DNA of 64,000 bases from Kordia periserrulae (lineage in GTDB: Bacteria; Bacteroidota; Bacteroidia; Flavobacteriales; Flavobacteriaceae). This document shows positions 27,609 through 36,265 of the stretch, one piece after another (the stretch's first letter is position 1; the number at the start of each line of letters is the position of its first letter). The stretch lies in assembly GCF_003054265.1 (NCBI RefSeq), contig NZ_QBKT01000004.1, forward strand, positions 310,001-374,000, in the 5' to 3' direction. The translations under genes and the position numbers were made by a program. Under the pieces are notes generated by a model. That model had not been told where the DNA came from. It ran no database searches and saw only the letters and a list, made by a program, of their open reading frames with translations.

Positions 27609-28748
27609 CTAATTGTCAATTTTATTGAATTTTCTTAAATATTCGATAACCTGATCTTCCAGCGAAAACGATTGAAATATATACTTCTGAGCGATTGTGT
27701 CCTGAAAATCAATTATTTTGTGTGCAAATGATTTTTTTAAGATTTTTTTATCCTCTATATACGGTTCAAAGTGAATTTTTCCATTTTTAAGTACTTCTTT
27801 GTACATAATTCCTAAATCGAGTACTTCATTTTGCTCCGTTTGAACATTTTTTAAAATGATATCGTAATGCTGTTTTTTATTTTCAGGAATTTGAAAATAA
27901 GCATCTGTATACGCGCCTGTGATTTCGGTGGATGAAATGTATTGAATCGCCTCTATAAGTGCATAAAAAATCAATTCTCGTGTCTTTTCGCGTTGGTAAT
28001 CGCCTGGAAAATGTCCCGCTTCAAACAATACTGTAGGAATTCCGAGTGATTGAAAGGTGTCGCCAACACAATTCAAATTAAAACCGTCATCATAGCGTCC
28101 TACGTGATTTGGAATGAGTTTTTGCAGCATTTCGTTCATTCTAACGATGATTTCCATGCTTTTTTGACGATTCGGCGTTACAGAGCGTTGTTCGTCTTCA
28201 GAAGGCGTTAAAAAGGATACTATTGCCGATTTATCATGGTTTCCCGCACTGAAAATAGTACGCTGACCGTGTAAATTGAAACAATAATCCGGTTGAAACT
28301 CATCAAAAACAGCCTTTAAAACTACACTTTCAGGCTGTGAAAGCGCTTGTGCGTCACGATTTAGGTCAATTTCATTTGCGTTGACACGTGTATATGCCTG
28401 CGCACCATCAGGATTTAACATCGGAATGACACATAAGGTGCAATTTGCCAAAATTGCTCTAGAAGCTTCTGAATCGTCATTTAAAAAGTGTAGTAAATCA
28501 AAAACAGCTTTCGTCGTTGTTGATTCGTTTCCGTGCATTTGTGACCACATTAATATTTTTTTTTCGCCATTTCCAATCGTTAGGGAATGAATAGGACGGT
28601 GTAAAACAGATGTTCCAATTTGCTGCACGTTGTTGTGTGAAGGCAATTTTTGAAGCAAGGGAAAAATTGCATCAAGTGTAATATAGCGACCGTGCAATTG
28701 TGTTTCAAAATGTGAGCGATACCAATTCGCCAATGGATGTGTATGCAT
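27609..28748 (-). CDS. M14 family zinc carboxypeptidase
   Basis: A 379-residue metallocarboxypeptidase. Zinc ligands are visible in QMHGNEST (HxxE, near residues 89-92) and a histidine in FNLHGQR; DLNRDAQ carries the substrate-binding arginine and the LFEAGHFPGDY segment the likely catalytic glutamate. There is no signal peptide, so it may act in the cytoplasm on peptides or peptidoglycan fragments. It is divergent from an XRE regulator, and the gap holds palindromic TGTTTA/TAAACA sites, one overlapping its presumed -7 box. Confidence 0.88.
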   Translation of the reverse strand: MHTHPLANWYRSHFETQLHGRYITLDAIFPLLQKLPSHNNVQQIGTSVLHRPIHSLTIGNGEKKILMWSQMHGNESTTTKAVFDLLHFLNDDSEASRAILANCTLCVIPMLNPDGAQAYTRVNANEIDLNRDAQALSQPESVVLKAVFDEFQPDYCFNLHGQRTIFSAGNHDKSAIVSFLTPSEDEQRSVTPNRQKSMEIIVRMNEMLQKLIPNHVGRYDDGFNLNCVGDTFQSLGIPTVLFEAGHFPGDYQREKTRELIFYALIEAIQYISSTEITGAYTDAYFQIPENKKQHYDIILKNVQTEQNEVLDLGIMYKEVLKNGKIHFEPYIEDKKILKKSFAHKIIDFQDTIAQKYIFQSFSLEDQVIEYLRKFNKIDN

Positions 28749-28770
28749 ACGTAAGTTTTGATAAGCGTTA

Positions 28771-28778
28771 CAAATGTA
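28771..28778 (-). promoter_or_regulatory. Probable -7 box of the M14 gene
   Basis: TACATTTG on the minus strand, with a TTG complement at 28795-28797 (16-base spacer). A TGTAAACA word at 28775-28782 overlaps it, so a regulator bound there could block this promoter. Confidence 0.4.
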
Positions 28779-28823
28779 AACATTGTATATTTTACAATTG
28801 TAAACAATAAGTTAATCCACTTT

Positions 28824-28841
28824 TGTTTATTATTGTAAACA
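28824..28841. promoter_or_regulatory. Palindromic operator TGTTTA-N6-TAAACA, site 1
   Basis: Perfect 6-base arms with a 6-base spacer, in the gap between the M14 gene and the XRE regulator. The same arms and spacing recur at 29049-29066. Further half-sites TGTAAACA are at 28775-28782 and 28800-28806. Confidence 0.6.
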
Positions 28842-28993
28842 TGACAATTCCTTATGTGTGTTTAAAAAGTATTCATCTATATATATTTGTAACATACAAT
28901 TATAAAAATAAAACAAATATCTTAATTTCAATTAATTAAGATAGTTTACCTAAAGTATTTATTAGCCTTATTTCATTGTTTACCATTGTAATC

Positions 28994-29024
28994 TTGTACA
29001 ATTCAAACTTTATATTTACATTTG
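28994..29024 (+). promoter_or_regulatory. Promoter of the XRE regulator gene
   Basis: TTG at 28994-28996, a 20-base spacer and TACATTTG at 29017-29024 fit the Bacteroidota promoter. A TGTAAACA half-site at 29023-29030 overlaps its end. The predicted transcript starts near 29031. Confidence 0.5.
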
Positions 29025-29048
29025 TAAACATCATTATTTCAAAACTAC

Positions 29049-29066
29049 TGTTTACAATGATAAACA
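29049..29066. promoter_or_regulatory. Palindromic operator TGTTTA-N6-TAAACA, site 2
   Basis: Perfect 6-base arms with a 6-base spacer overlapping the ATG (29057) of the XRE gene. The position suggests autorepression. Confidence 0.6.
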
Positions 29067-29479
29067 CTGACAATTTTACCAAAAGACTCAAGAAAGTCAT
29101 CGATTATTACGACTTATCAGCCTCTGCATTTGCGGATCAGTTAGGTGTTCAGCGCTCTAGTATTTCACATATTTTATCGGGAAGAAACAAACCGAGTTTG
29201 GAATTTGTCATGAAGATTTTAAGTAATTTTCCTGAGGTCGAATTGTACTGGTTGTTGAATGGAAAAGGAAATTTTCCAGCGACAGACGAAAACAAAATCG
29301 CAGCAACTTCTACCACAATTCCCAAACCCAAAACAAAAGAAACGTCCGTACAACAATCGCTGCCTCTTGAAGAAAAAATTACATCCGCTATTCCATCACA
29401 AACAATATCTTCAGAAAAAACGATTGATAAAATTGTCATTTTTTACACCGACGGAACTTTTGAAGCGTATCAGAAGTGA
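29057..29479 (+). CDS. XRE-type helix-turn-helix transcriptional regulator
   Basis: A 140-residue regulator. Residues 5-65 are a Cro/CI-type helix-turn-helix (the segment from FADQLGVQRSSISHIL to GRNKPSLEF). A linker rich in Thr, Lys and Ser follows and a short C-terminal strand segment (KIVIFYTDGTFEAY). The ATG at 29057 is the natural start; a TTG-started extension to 28976 would run through the promoter and operator. It is divergent from the M14 carboxypeptidase and likely represses itself, and perhaps that gene, through TGTTTA-N6-TAAACA sites. Confidence 0.88.
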   Translation: MINTDNFTKRLKKVIDYYDLSASAFADQLGVQRSSISHILSGRNKPSLEFVMKILSNFPEVELYWLLNGKGNFPATDENKIAATSTTIPKPKTKETSVQQSLPLEEKITSAIPSQTISSEKTIDKIVIFYTDGTFEAYQK

Positions 29480-29618
29480 TTTTTGCTCTTGTTCTTTGTT
29501 ATTTGTTATTCGTTTTTTTATGAAATAATGTTTTACATCAAGCAACCAGCAACCAAAATAAAAACAACCCACAACTATTTTACCTAACTTTGTACAACGC
29601 ATACAAAAAAACATTCTA

Positions 29619-29996
29619 GTGAAAAATTACATTTTTAGTATTTGTATTTTGATAGTATTCAGTTCTTGTTATCAAGCAGAACTTAATTGCAACGATTTTA
29701 AAACAGGAACTTTTGAATTTACCTATGAAATTGATGGTGTTACGAAAACTGGGAAATCGGTTCGTACAGATACGCTGAGTATTGATTATTACGACAATAA
29801 AATTGATACGTTTACCATTCGCTGGGTAAATGAGTGCGAATTTATTGGTCAAAAGTTGCGTCCGTTGAATTATCCTGATAGCAAACCGATTCAGATGAAA
29901 ATTCTCTCTACTACGGAGAATTCGTATTTGTTAGAATATAATTTACTAGAAGATCCATCTACAAAAAAACGCGGAACCGTGATAAAACTTAACTAA
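29619..29996 (+). CDS. Small lipoprotein of unknown function
   Basis: A 125-residue protein starting with GTG. The N-terminus is a lipoprotein signal with cysteine at about residue 17 (VFSSCYQAE). The mature part is probably a small beta fold; homologues in Flavobacteriia are, as I recall, sometimes mislabelled as a topoisomerase subunit, for which there is no support here. A TAACTTTG element at 29585-29592 may be its -7 box. It ends two bases before the TerC gene, so the two are likely co-transcribed. Confidence 0.7.
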   Translation: MKNYIFSICILIVFSSCYQAELNCNDFKTGTFEFTYEIDGVTKTGKSVRTDTLSIDYYDNKIDTFTIRWVNECEFIGQKLRPLNYPDSKPIQMKILSTTENSYLLEYNLLEDPSTKKRGTVIKLN

Positions 29997-29998
29997 TT

Positions 29999-30787
29999 AT
30001 GTTCGAATTATTTTCAAATCCAGATGTTTGGGCAGCCATTGTAACACTGACATTACTAGAAATTGTATTGGGAATTGACAATATTATCTTTATTTCGATT
30101 GCCGCAGGAAAATTGCCAGACCAATTACGCAAACGCGCTACCAATATCGGATTGGTGCTTGCCATGGCAATGCGAATTCTATTATTATTTGGAATTTCGT
30201 TGTTAGTCGCGATGAAAGCGCCATTTTGGATTATTAATAAATCATGGATTTCAGGCGGAATTAGTTGGCAAGCGGTGATTTTATTTTTGGGGGGAATTTT
30301 TCTCTTATATAAAAGTACCAAAGAGATTCACGAAAAAGTCGTCGACCGTGAACATGACGAACGCGAAGTGAAAAGACAACGCGCTACTACCCTTTCAAAA
30401 GCCATTTTACAAATTACAATGATTAACATTGTGTTTTCTTTTGATTCTATTTTAACCGCGATTGGAATGACCAACGGAATTTCTTCCAATCCAACTGACG
30501 CGTTGATTGTCATGATTATTGCTGTGGTGGCTTCTGTCATAATTATGATGCTGTTTGCAAATCCTGTAGGAACTTTTGTGACTAAAAATCCATCCATACA
30601 AATTTTAGGGTTGTCATTTTTAATTTTGATAGGATTCATGCTGATTGCAGAAGCAGCGCATATTTCACATTTAAAAATATTCGGACAAACTGTAGGTGCC
30701 ATTCCAAAAGGTTATTTATACTTCGCCATTGCGTTTTCATTAATGGTAGAATTCTTGAATTTACGAGCAGTACGGAAGAGTTCTTGA
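29999..30787 (+). CDS. TerC family integral membrane protein
   Basis: A 262-residue membrane protein with about seven hydrophobic segments. The family signature is in the first helix pair (LLEIVLGIDNIIFISIAAGKLP), and the second acidic motif is FSFDSILTAIGMT. TerC/Alx proteins are linked to tellurium resistance and to manganese export that supports metalation of secreted proteins; which applies here is unknown. It shares a short operon with the upstream lipoprotein gene. Confidence 0.9.
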   Translation: MFELFSNPDVWAAIVTLTLLEIVLGIDNIIFISIAAGKLPDQLRKRATNIGLVLAMAMRILLLFGISLLVAMKAPFWIINKSWISGGISWQAVILFLGGIFLLYKSTKEIHEKVVDREHDEREVKRQRATTLSKAILQITMINIVFSFDSILTAIGMTNGISSNPTDALIVMIIAVVASVIIMMLFANPVGTFVTKNPSIQILGLSFLILIGFMLIAEAAHISHLKIFGQTVGAIPKGYLYFAIAFSLMVEFLNLRAVRKSS

Positions 30788-30835
30788 TTTTTTTGTTTTG
30801 AGCGTAGCTATAAATAATAAAAATCTAAAATCTAG

Positions 30836-30902
30836 TAGCAAAGCGGTCTAAATTCTAACAGCGAAGCGAATCTAAGCGCAAAGCGCGTCTAAAAACCACG
30901 TC
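30836..30902. repeat. GCAAAGCG/GCGAAGCG word repeats
   Basis: Short GC-rich words (GCAAAGCG, GCGAAGCG, GCGCAAAGCGCG) separated by TCTAA-type pieces fill the gap after the TerC gene. Similar words lie at 24190-24258. No coding region is seen here. Confidence 0.45.
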
Positions 30903-31001
30903 TCAAATCGTACAATAAGCCTTCTTCACACGTTTTAAGTCGTGCAGCGGCGATTGATGTTGCAAATTTGTATTCACAAAACGAAACAAATTGTACACAT
31001 C

Positions 31002-31499
31002 ATGAAAACGCTCAAAAAGTATTTCCTAAAAATTACAACACCCACTACGCAAAAAGATTGGATTGCCGATTTTATTTTTGCAAGTATCCGAATTATTGCA
31101 GGTGTGATTCTCGCACTAGACTTTGGTGCTAGTAAATTCGGAATGCCTTGGACAGAAGAAGGTCAACACCTCAACTTATTTGAAGTTTCTGCGTGGTTTC
31201 CAGAAGATGTTGCCACGTATGGTGGAATTTTCGCTGCATTCCCAATATTCTTTGCTTGGATGGGCGCATTTAGTGAAGCCGTTGGTGGATTGTTACTCGC
31301 TATCGGATTTCAAACACGAATCGCTTCTTTCCTAATTATGTGTACCATGTTGGTTGCCATCTTTATGCAGAAATGGGGACAAGGAACGTGGGCAATGCTT
31401 CCTGCCATGAGTTTCTTGTGGATTGCGATTTACAACCTCTATTTCGGTTCTGGTCGTTTTGGAATTGATTATCTCATCAATAAAAAAGCAAACGCATAA
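31002..31499 (+). CDS. DoxX family membrane protein
   Basis: A 165-residue protein with four hydrophobic segments, matching the DoxX family (small integral membrane proteins linked to oxidative stress or quinone redox in some species). Conserved features are RIIAGVILALDFGASKFG early on, the AFSEAVGGLLLAIGF segment and the WAMLPAMSFLWIAIYN helix. The ATG at 31002 gives the usual N-terminus; an extension to 30942 adds 20 residues with no support. It heads a run of three plus-strand genes for small secreted or membrane proteins. Confidence 0.82.
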   Translation: MKTLKKYFLKITTPTTQKDWIADFIFASIRIIAGVILALDFGASKFGMPWTEEGQHLNLFEVSAWFPEDVATYGGIFAAFPIFFAWMGAFSEAVGGLLLAIGFQTRIASFLIMCTMLVAIFMQKWGQGTWAMLPAMSFLWIAIYNLYFGSGRFGIDYLINKKANA

Positions 31500-31548
31500 A
31501 TCATCATCCTTCAATCTTTAAATCTTTCAATTATTTAATCATAAAAAA

Positions 31549-31935
31549 ATGAAACAATTCACCATCATATTTGTAACGCTTGTACTATTCACTACCGTAA
31601 GTTGCGTACAAGAAACTCATCAAAAAAATATCACTTTTAAAGTGGATATGAATGCTGTCGAAAATGTTCAAAACGTGGGTATTAAAGGAAACTTCACCAA
31701 TCCTTCATGGCAAAAAATGATTCCGCTAACGGACGAAAATAACGATGGAATTTACGAAGTAACCATTCGCAGAAAAACTGCTTCAAATACGGTTGAATTC
31801 AAATTTGTAAATCAAAATGAACAGTATGAGCTGAGAAATCAACCGAATCGCTCACTACAGTTGGAATACAAACCAGAAACAATTAGTTATGAAACGGCTT
31901 TTGATGTACAAGAAGCTACCATCACCAAAAAATAA
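31549..31935 (+). CDS. Lipoprotein with a carbohydrate-binding-module-like domain
   Basis: A 128-residue lipoprotein; the signal ends in TTVSC with the cysteine at 19. The mature part looks like an early-set beta sandwich of the CBM20/CBM48 kind: the FKVDMN start, VGIKGNFTNPSWQKMIPLTD and NDGIYEVTI are typical of glycogen-binding domains. Whether it binds glycans is not shown. It is 24 bases upstream of the DUF2807 gene and may be co-expressed. Confidence 0.7.
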   Translation: MKQFTIIFVTLVLFTTVSCVQETHQKNITFKVDMNAVENVQNVGIKGNFTNPSWQKMIPLTDENNDGIYEVTIRRKTASNTVEFKFVNQNEQYELRNQPNRSLQLEYKPETISYETAFDVQEATITKK

Positions 31936-31959
31936 ATCAACAAACTAAAATATATACAA

Positions 31960-32850
31960 ATGAAAAAGATACTAATCACCTTACTCCTATTAGGAAACTT
32001 CACTTTTGCACAAATACACGGAAATAAAAACATCATCACGCGTACGTTTGCACTTGAAAATGTGGAACGAATCAACATTAATTTTTATGCAAAAGTCACA
32101 ATTGACCTTTCTGCCAAAGAAGGCATGACGATTACAACAGATGAAAATGTGATGAACCGTATCGGGAAAGAAGTCGTAAATAACACATTGCATTTGGACC
32201 AAAAAGAATGGATTGAACCATCACAAGCCACTATTACGATTGGAGCGCCAAATCTTCGTCATGTACAAACGGGAACACACGATGTCACTAAAATTATCAA
32301 TATTGATAACGATTACATGCAACTTACGGCGCCAGTCGGGACGATTATTTTGGAAGGAAAAACCAACGAATTCCGTTTGGGCGTTGAACTTGCCAATGTA
32401 GATGCTTCTAAATTATTGACTTACAATGCTTTTGTTAATATTTGGAGTTGGGGAAATGCCAAAGTCAATGTCACAAATACACTAAATGCAGAAGTGAAAG
32501 ATGGCGGAAAACTGGTGTATGTAAATGCTCCAAAAAAGATTCAAAAGAAAACACGAAATAACGGGCAAATTGTAAGTGCAGAAACATCAAAAACTGTTAA
32601 AAATCCAGAAGCTGAGTGGATTCATTTCAACATAAAAAACAACAATTCCAATAGAAATAACTTTTTTGTTGTCGGTCCAAAAAAAGACGGTTCAAAATTT
32701 GGGTATGGCTTTCCCATGATGCCAAATGCCACAAGAAAAGAAAACTGGACTGTTGGCACTAAAGTGTATAAAGTCAATCGTTTAGGTTTTCGAAAACTAC
32801 TCGTTACTATTACCAAAGAAGATGAAAATACGACGGTGAATTTGTTTTAA
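31960..32850 (+). CDS. Secreted GIN (DUF2807) domain protein
   Basis: A 296-residue exported protein with signal peptide at residues 1-17 (ending TFAQ). The body resembles the DUF2807 head-GIN domain, a beta-helix-like fold: TFALENVERININF, then repeated strands around TITIGAPNLRHV. GIN proteins are common in Bacteroidota and are called putative adhesins, with no firm function. The C-terminal ~90 residues are basic and unlike the usual GIN end. A strong terminator follows. Confidence 0.78.
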   Translation: MKKILITLLLLGNFTFAQIHGNKNIITRTFALENVERININFYAKVTIDLSAKEGMTITTDENVMNRIGKEVVNNTLHLDQKEWIEPSQATITIGAPNLRHVQTGTHDVTKIINIDNDYMQLTAPVGTIILEGKTNEFRLGVELANVDASKLLTYNAFVNIWSWGNAKVNVTNTLNAEVKDGGKLVYVNAPKKIQKKTRNNGQIVSAETSKTVKNPEAEWIHFNIKNNNSNRNNFFVVGPKKDGSKFGYGFPMMPNATRKENWTVGTKVYKVNRLGFRKLLVTITKEDENTTVNLF

Positions 32851-32870
32851 AATCACTGTCAAAATACGCG

Positions 32871-32920
32871 AGAGATTGTGCTGTGAAAGAAATTTTATCA
32901 CACAATCTCTTACTTTTTTT
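32871..32920 (+). terminator. Intrinsic terminator after the DUF2807 gene
   Basis: AGAGATTGTG (32871-32880) pairs with CACAATCTCT (32901-32910), followed by a U tract at 32914-32920. Confidence 0.8.
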
Positions 32921-32971
32921 ATATTAAGATTAAACCATTCTTTCTGTTTTCAGTCTAAAAAAATAACACAC

Positions 32972-33091
32972 ATGAAAACCCTAACCATTTTGCCTATTGC
33001 CGCAATACTACTTTTTAACTTCAAAACACCTATGCCTTATGAGAAAGTACGTATTTCTATTTTCAATTTTACTTTGTGCCTGCGCTTCTGA
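32972..33091 (+). CDS. Possible leader peptide overlapping the peroxidase gene
   Basis: A 39-codon frame with an ATG at 32972, hydrophobic at its N-terminus, ending 53 bases inside the cytochrome c peroxidase gene in a different frame. It could couple translation to the peroxidase or be chance. No similarity is recognised. Confidence 0.25.
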   Translation: MKTLTILPIAAILLFNFKTPMPYEKVRISIFNFTLCLRF

Positions 33092-34220
33092 CGAAGAAGT
33101 ATATACGGAAATCCCTGATGAAACTGTTGAAACACCGATTATTCCTGACGACAATATTGTAAATGGAATTGACATGTCGGATTATTTTTCAATTAATTTT
33201 AGCGATTTACCAAATTACAGCAGTCCCGACTATCCAATTCACTACATTAATACCGTTGGAAACAACAACGAACCTACTGATAATCAAGCAACAGATACAG
33301 GCGCTATTTTAGGGCGAATTTTATTTTTCGATAAACAATTAAGCATCAACAATGCAGTTTCGTGTGCAAGTTGTCACCAACAGGGAATTGCTTTTACAGA
33401 CAACAATCAATTTAGTACTGGATTTGATGGCGTAAGCGTAACAGGCGCACATTCCATGCGATTGCTGAATGCGCGTTTTTATGAAGGCGAATCGTTTTTT
33501 TGGGACAAGCGCGCACCAACACTGGAAGCACAAACTACCGAACCTATCATCAACAGCGTAGAAATGGGCTTTGATGACAGCAATGGCGGATTGGACGCAT
33601 TGATTGCGAAGATGAACACGATTGATTATTATCCAGCATTATTTGAATTGGCGTTTGGTGACGGAACTATTACGGTAAATCGCATTCAACGTGCGTTGGC
33701 GCAATATATTCGTTGCATGGTTTCTACTGATAGTAGATTTGACCAAGCATTTGCGCAAGTGTACAATCCGAATGCGCCTGGAAATGGTGTTGGACAAAAT
33801 TTTCCAAGCTTTACCGCAGAAGAAAACTTAGGAAAACAACTATTTACTACAAATGCAGGGAATATCAATTGTGCGGCGTGTCATGAATTGCCAAGTTTTT
33901 CATTAGCTGCCAATTCAAGAAGTAATGGTTTGGATGCTGGAGAAACGATTATTTTTAAATCACCATCGCTAAAAAATATCGCAACTTCTGCACAATTCAT
34001 GCACGATGGAAGCTTGACAAGTTTAGAAGAAGTTGTTGAGTTTTACAATTCAGGAATCCAAGATGGTCCTGCGTTAGACAATCGTTTGCGCGATCAAAAT
34101 GGTCCAAGACGTATGAATTTAACACAAGCTGAAAAAGATGCCTTGGTTGCCTTTTTACGAACGTTGACAGACGAAACCGTGGTGAGTGACTCCAAATTTT
34201 CGAATCCATTTATCAACTAA
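33039..34220 (+). CDS. Di-haem cytochrome c peroxidase family lipoprotein
   Basis: A 393-residue exported protein of the bacterial CCP/MauG family, which reduces hydrogen peroxide or oxidises partner substrates with two c-type haems. Both haem motifs are present: CASCH (near residue 112) and CAACH (near 282). A lipoprotein signal with LCACAS at the N-terminus places it in the envelope. The ATG at 33039 is chosen since it starts exactly at that signal. FKSPSLKNIATSAQFMHDGS is a typical family segment. A terminator follows. Confidence 0.9.
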   Translation: MRKYVFLFSILLCACASDEEVYTEIPDETVETPIIPDDNIVNGIDMSDYFSINFSDLPNYSSPDYPIHYINTVGNNNEPTDNQATDTGAILGRILFFDKQLSINNAVSCASCHQQGIAFTDNNQFSTGFDGVSVTGAHSMRLLNARFYEGESFFWDKRAPTLEAQTTEPIINSVEMGFDDSNGGLDALIAKMNTIDYYPALFELAFGDGTITVNRIQRALAQYIRCMVSTDSRFDQAFAQVYNPNAPGNGVGQNFPSFTAEENLGKQLFTTNAGNINCAACHELPSFSLAANSRSNGLDAGETIIFKSPSLKNIATSAQFMHDGSLTSLEEVVEFYNSGIQDGPALDNRLRDQNGPRRMNLTQAEKDALVAFLRTLTDETVVSDSKFSNPFIN

Positions 34221-34244
34221 ATTTTGTTAGCATATATTTTTTAG

Positions 34245-34272
34245 AAAGCCTGTTTTCATTGACAGGCTTTTT
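34245..34272 (+). terminator. Intrinsic terminator after the peroxidase gene
   Basis: AAAGCCTGT (34245-34253) pairs with ACAGGCTTT (34262-34270), followed by T. A TATATTTG (34272-34279) right after it may be the -7 box of the next gene. Confidence 0.75.
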
Positions 34273-34297
34273 ATATTTGTGCAATTCCTTTTTTAAT

Positions 34298-35215
34298 ATG
34301 AAACCTATTGACGTCGTTATTCTTACTGATCATCGTTATGTGAATCCAACAGAGCGCAACGATTATATTGATAATGTGTTGTTAGAAGATACATTGGTAC
34401 AAAATGCGCTAGAAAACGAAGGATTAACCGTGAAACGACTTTCGTGGGATGATGCTGATTTTGATTGGAATACTACCAAATATGCGCTTTTTAGAACTAC
34501 GTGGGATTATTTTGATCGTTTTGACGAATTTTCTATTTGGCTGAAAAAGGTAAGCGAGCAAACCATTTTGTTGAATTCTGCCAAGATGATTCGTTGGAAT
34601 ATTGACAAACATTATTTACAAGATTTAAAGAAGCAACATATAGCTATCGTCCCGACGTATTTTATTGAAAAAGGCGATTCGCGCACACTTGCTGAAATTC
34701 ATCAAGAATTGGGTTGGACAGAAACGGTTGTAAAACCTTGTATTTCTGGTGCTGCGCGACATACGTATAAATTACATCCTGAGAATATTCACCAACACGA
34801 AACAATATTTAAAGATTTAATTTCGGAAGAAGCCATGATGTTGCAACCGTTTATGCATCAGGTCGTAACCAAAGGTGAAATCTCGTTGATGATTATCAAC
34901 GGAACGTACACACACGCAATTCTAAAACAAGCCAAAAAAGGCGATTTCAGAGTGCAAGATGATTTCGGCGGAAGCGTTCATGAATACACTCCATCACAAG
35001 AAGAAATCACTTTTGCCGAAAACGCCGTAAAAGCCTGTATTGAATTTCCAATCTACGCTCGTGTTGATATCATTTGGGATAATGACAATCAACTCGCCAT
35101 TTCCGAATTGGAATTGATAGAGCCTGAATTGTGGTTTCGTTTCAATAATAATGCGGCGATACAATTAGCAAAAGGGATTAAGAGTTTATTGCAACACCAT
35201 CGTAGCGCGCTGTAA
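34298..35215 (+). CDS. ATP-grasp domain protein, RimK/DcsG-like
   Basis: A 305-residue ATP-grasp ligase. The N-terminal third (VVILTDHRY, then FRTTWDYFDRFDEF) and the ATP-grasp part (VVKPCISGAARHTYKL; ARVDIIWDN; ELELIEPELWFR with metal-binding Glu and Asn nearby) resemble proteins grouped with the cycloserine enzyme DcsG. The substrate is unknown, an amino or carboxylic acid by family logic. ATG at 34298 follows the -7-like box. Its last 30 bases overlap the convergent YkgJ-type gene. Confidence 0.8.
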   Translation: MKPIDVVILTDHRYVNPTERNDYIDNVLLEDTLVQNALENEGLTVKRLSWDDADFDWNTTKYALFRTTWDYFDRFDEFSIWLKKVSEQTILLNSAKMIRWNIDKHYLQDLKKQHIAIVPTYFIEKGDSRTLAEIHQELGWTETVVKPCISGAARHTYKLHPENIHQHETIFKDLISEEAMMLQPFMHQVVTKGEISLMIINGTYTHAILKQAKKGDFRVQDDFGGSVHEYTPSQEEITFAENAVKACIEFPIYARVDIIWDNDNQLAISELELIEPELWFRFNNNAAIQLAKGIKSLLQHHRSAL

Positions 35216-35827
35216 TACCATTTTTCGTTCTTTTAGATTTTTTTCAATCCACTCAGTATTCAGTTCCATTTTTTCAAAATCTTTCCAAATGCGCTTGTCG
35301 TCTGCGCAGCTATACTTACTACAAACTTTTGGACGATTATCGTACACAGAACAACATCCTTTTTGTTCATTTAAATGTGTGCAAAATCCACTTTTTTTAT
35401 GTCGGATGTGATATGGTTGTCCCAAATCCCACTTTACATTTCCAGCCTCTACTTCCTCGGCTGACAGAGGAAAAGTTAGCTTACAGCAAATCGCATTACA
35501 AATAGGCATGCGTTCTTCACAATTGACAGGCGTAAACAATTTATCTTTTTCGCTGTCCATTCGCAACTGAACGCCTGCGTGGGCAATTTCACCCTTTTCT
35601 ACCATTTCTTGACGAATCCTAGCGGTTGCTTCTTTAATTTCTTCTTCGTTGATATTTCCTTTTTCTATCAAAACATCAATCAAACCAAATACAAAAGATT
35701 CGACTTCATTAATACGATTTGCCTGATTTCCGATAGAAGTATGCGTAAACAAATTGCCACGCAACACTTGGTCTTCCAGCACATGTAAACGTCCATTTTC
35801 AATATCTATAATATCTTTATTTTCCAT
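35186..35827 (-). CDS. YkgJ family cysteine cluster protein
   Basis: A 213-residue cytoplasmic protein with the CxxCxxxCC-type metal-binding cluster: CEERMPICNAICCKLTFPLS, then CTHLNEQKGCCSVYDNRPKVC and a further cysteine in SKYSC. YkgJ-like proteins are thought to bind zinc or an iron-sulphur centre; the reaction is unknown. It overlaps the convergent ATP-grasp gene by 30 bases at the 3' end and the upstream lipoprotein gene by 11 bases at its start, implying coupling with the latter. Confidence 0.85.
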   Translation of the reverse strand: MENKDIIDIENGRLHVLEDQVLRGNLFTHTSIGNQANRINEVESFVFGLIDVLIEKGNINEEEIKEATARIRQEMVEKGEIAHAGVQLRMDSEKDKLFTPVNCEERMPICNAICCKLTFPLSAEEVEAGNVKWDLGQPYHIRHKKSGFCTHLNEQKGCCSVYDNRPKVCSKYSCADDKRIWKDFEKMELNTEWIEKNLKERKMVLQRATMVLQ

Positions 35828-36263
35828 TTTTTGAATTTTCTGTTAACCAATCTTTCCATTTTTGAATTGACGCCAAGCGCTCTTCCTCAGAAGCTTCTGC
35901 ATTATAATTACCATTCGCCTTCCACAAGGCTAAGAATTGTTGTTCGCCATTAGAATCTTTCGGATATCCTTGTCCAGCTTTCCAACCGAGTTTTTGTTGT
36001 AAGACGCCTTCTACCACGCGTTGTGCGCGATAGCGTTCCCAAATATCATCGCTGTTCCATAAAGGAAGTACGGCTTTTATTGCTTCATTTCCGTAATCAA
36101 TCAACTCATGAACGGCTGGTGTGTAGTCTTGGTGTAAATTATCAGGATGCTCATTAATAATTTTTACTAATGAAGTAATTTTATCAGTATTTGGAGAATT
36201 CTGTTTCTCAGTTTCCATACAAGAAATTATTAGTATTAATAAAAAAACAACTGACTTTTTCAT
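35817..36263 (-). CDS. Lipoprotein of unknown function
   Basis: A 148-residue lipoprotein: hydrophobic N-terminus with the cysteine at about residue 15 (LIISCMETE). The mature part is helical, with a pattern like a HEAT-type repeat (VHELIDYGNEAIKAVLPLWNS), and ends KWKDWLTENSKNGK. I do not recognise it. It starts just three bases after the DUF4157 gene stop, so it probably belongs to that operon and could be an accessory or immunity protein, which is speculation. Confidence 0.65.
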   Translation of the reverse strand: MKKSVVFLLILIISCMETEKQNSPNTDKITSLVKIINEHPDNLHQDYTPAVHELIDYGNEAIKAVLPLWNSDDIWERYRAQRVVEGVLQQKLGWKAGQGYPKDSNGEQQFLALWKANGNYNAEASEEERLASIQKWKDWLTENSKNGK

Positions 36264-36265
36264 TG

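Noticed and set aside
28976-29056. TTG-started extension of the XRE regulator
   Set aside because: It overlaps the promoter and operator half-sites and does not fit the family N-terminus.
29619-29996. DNA topoisomerase IV subunit
   Set aside because: The 125-residue lipoprotein has no topoisomerase motif; I only recall this label from automatic annotation.
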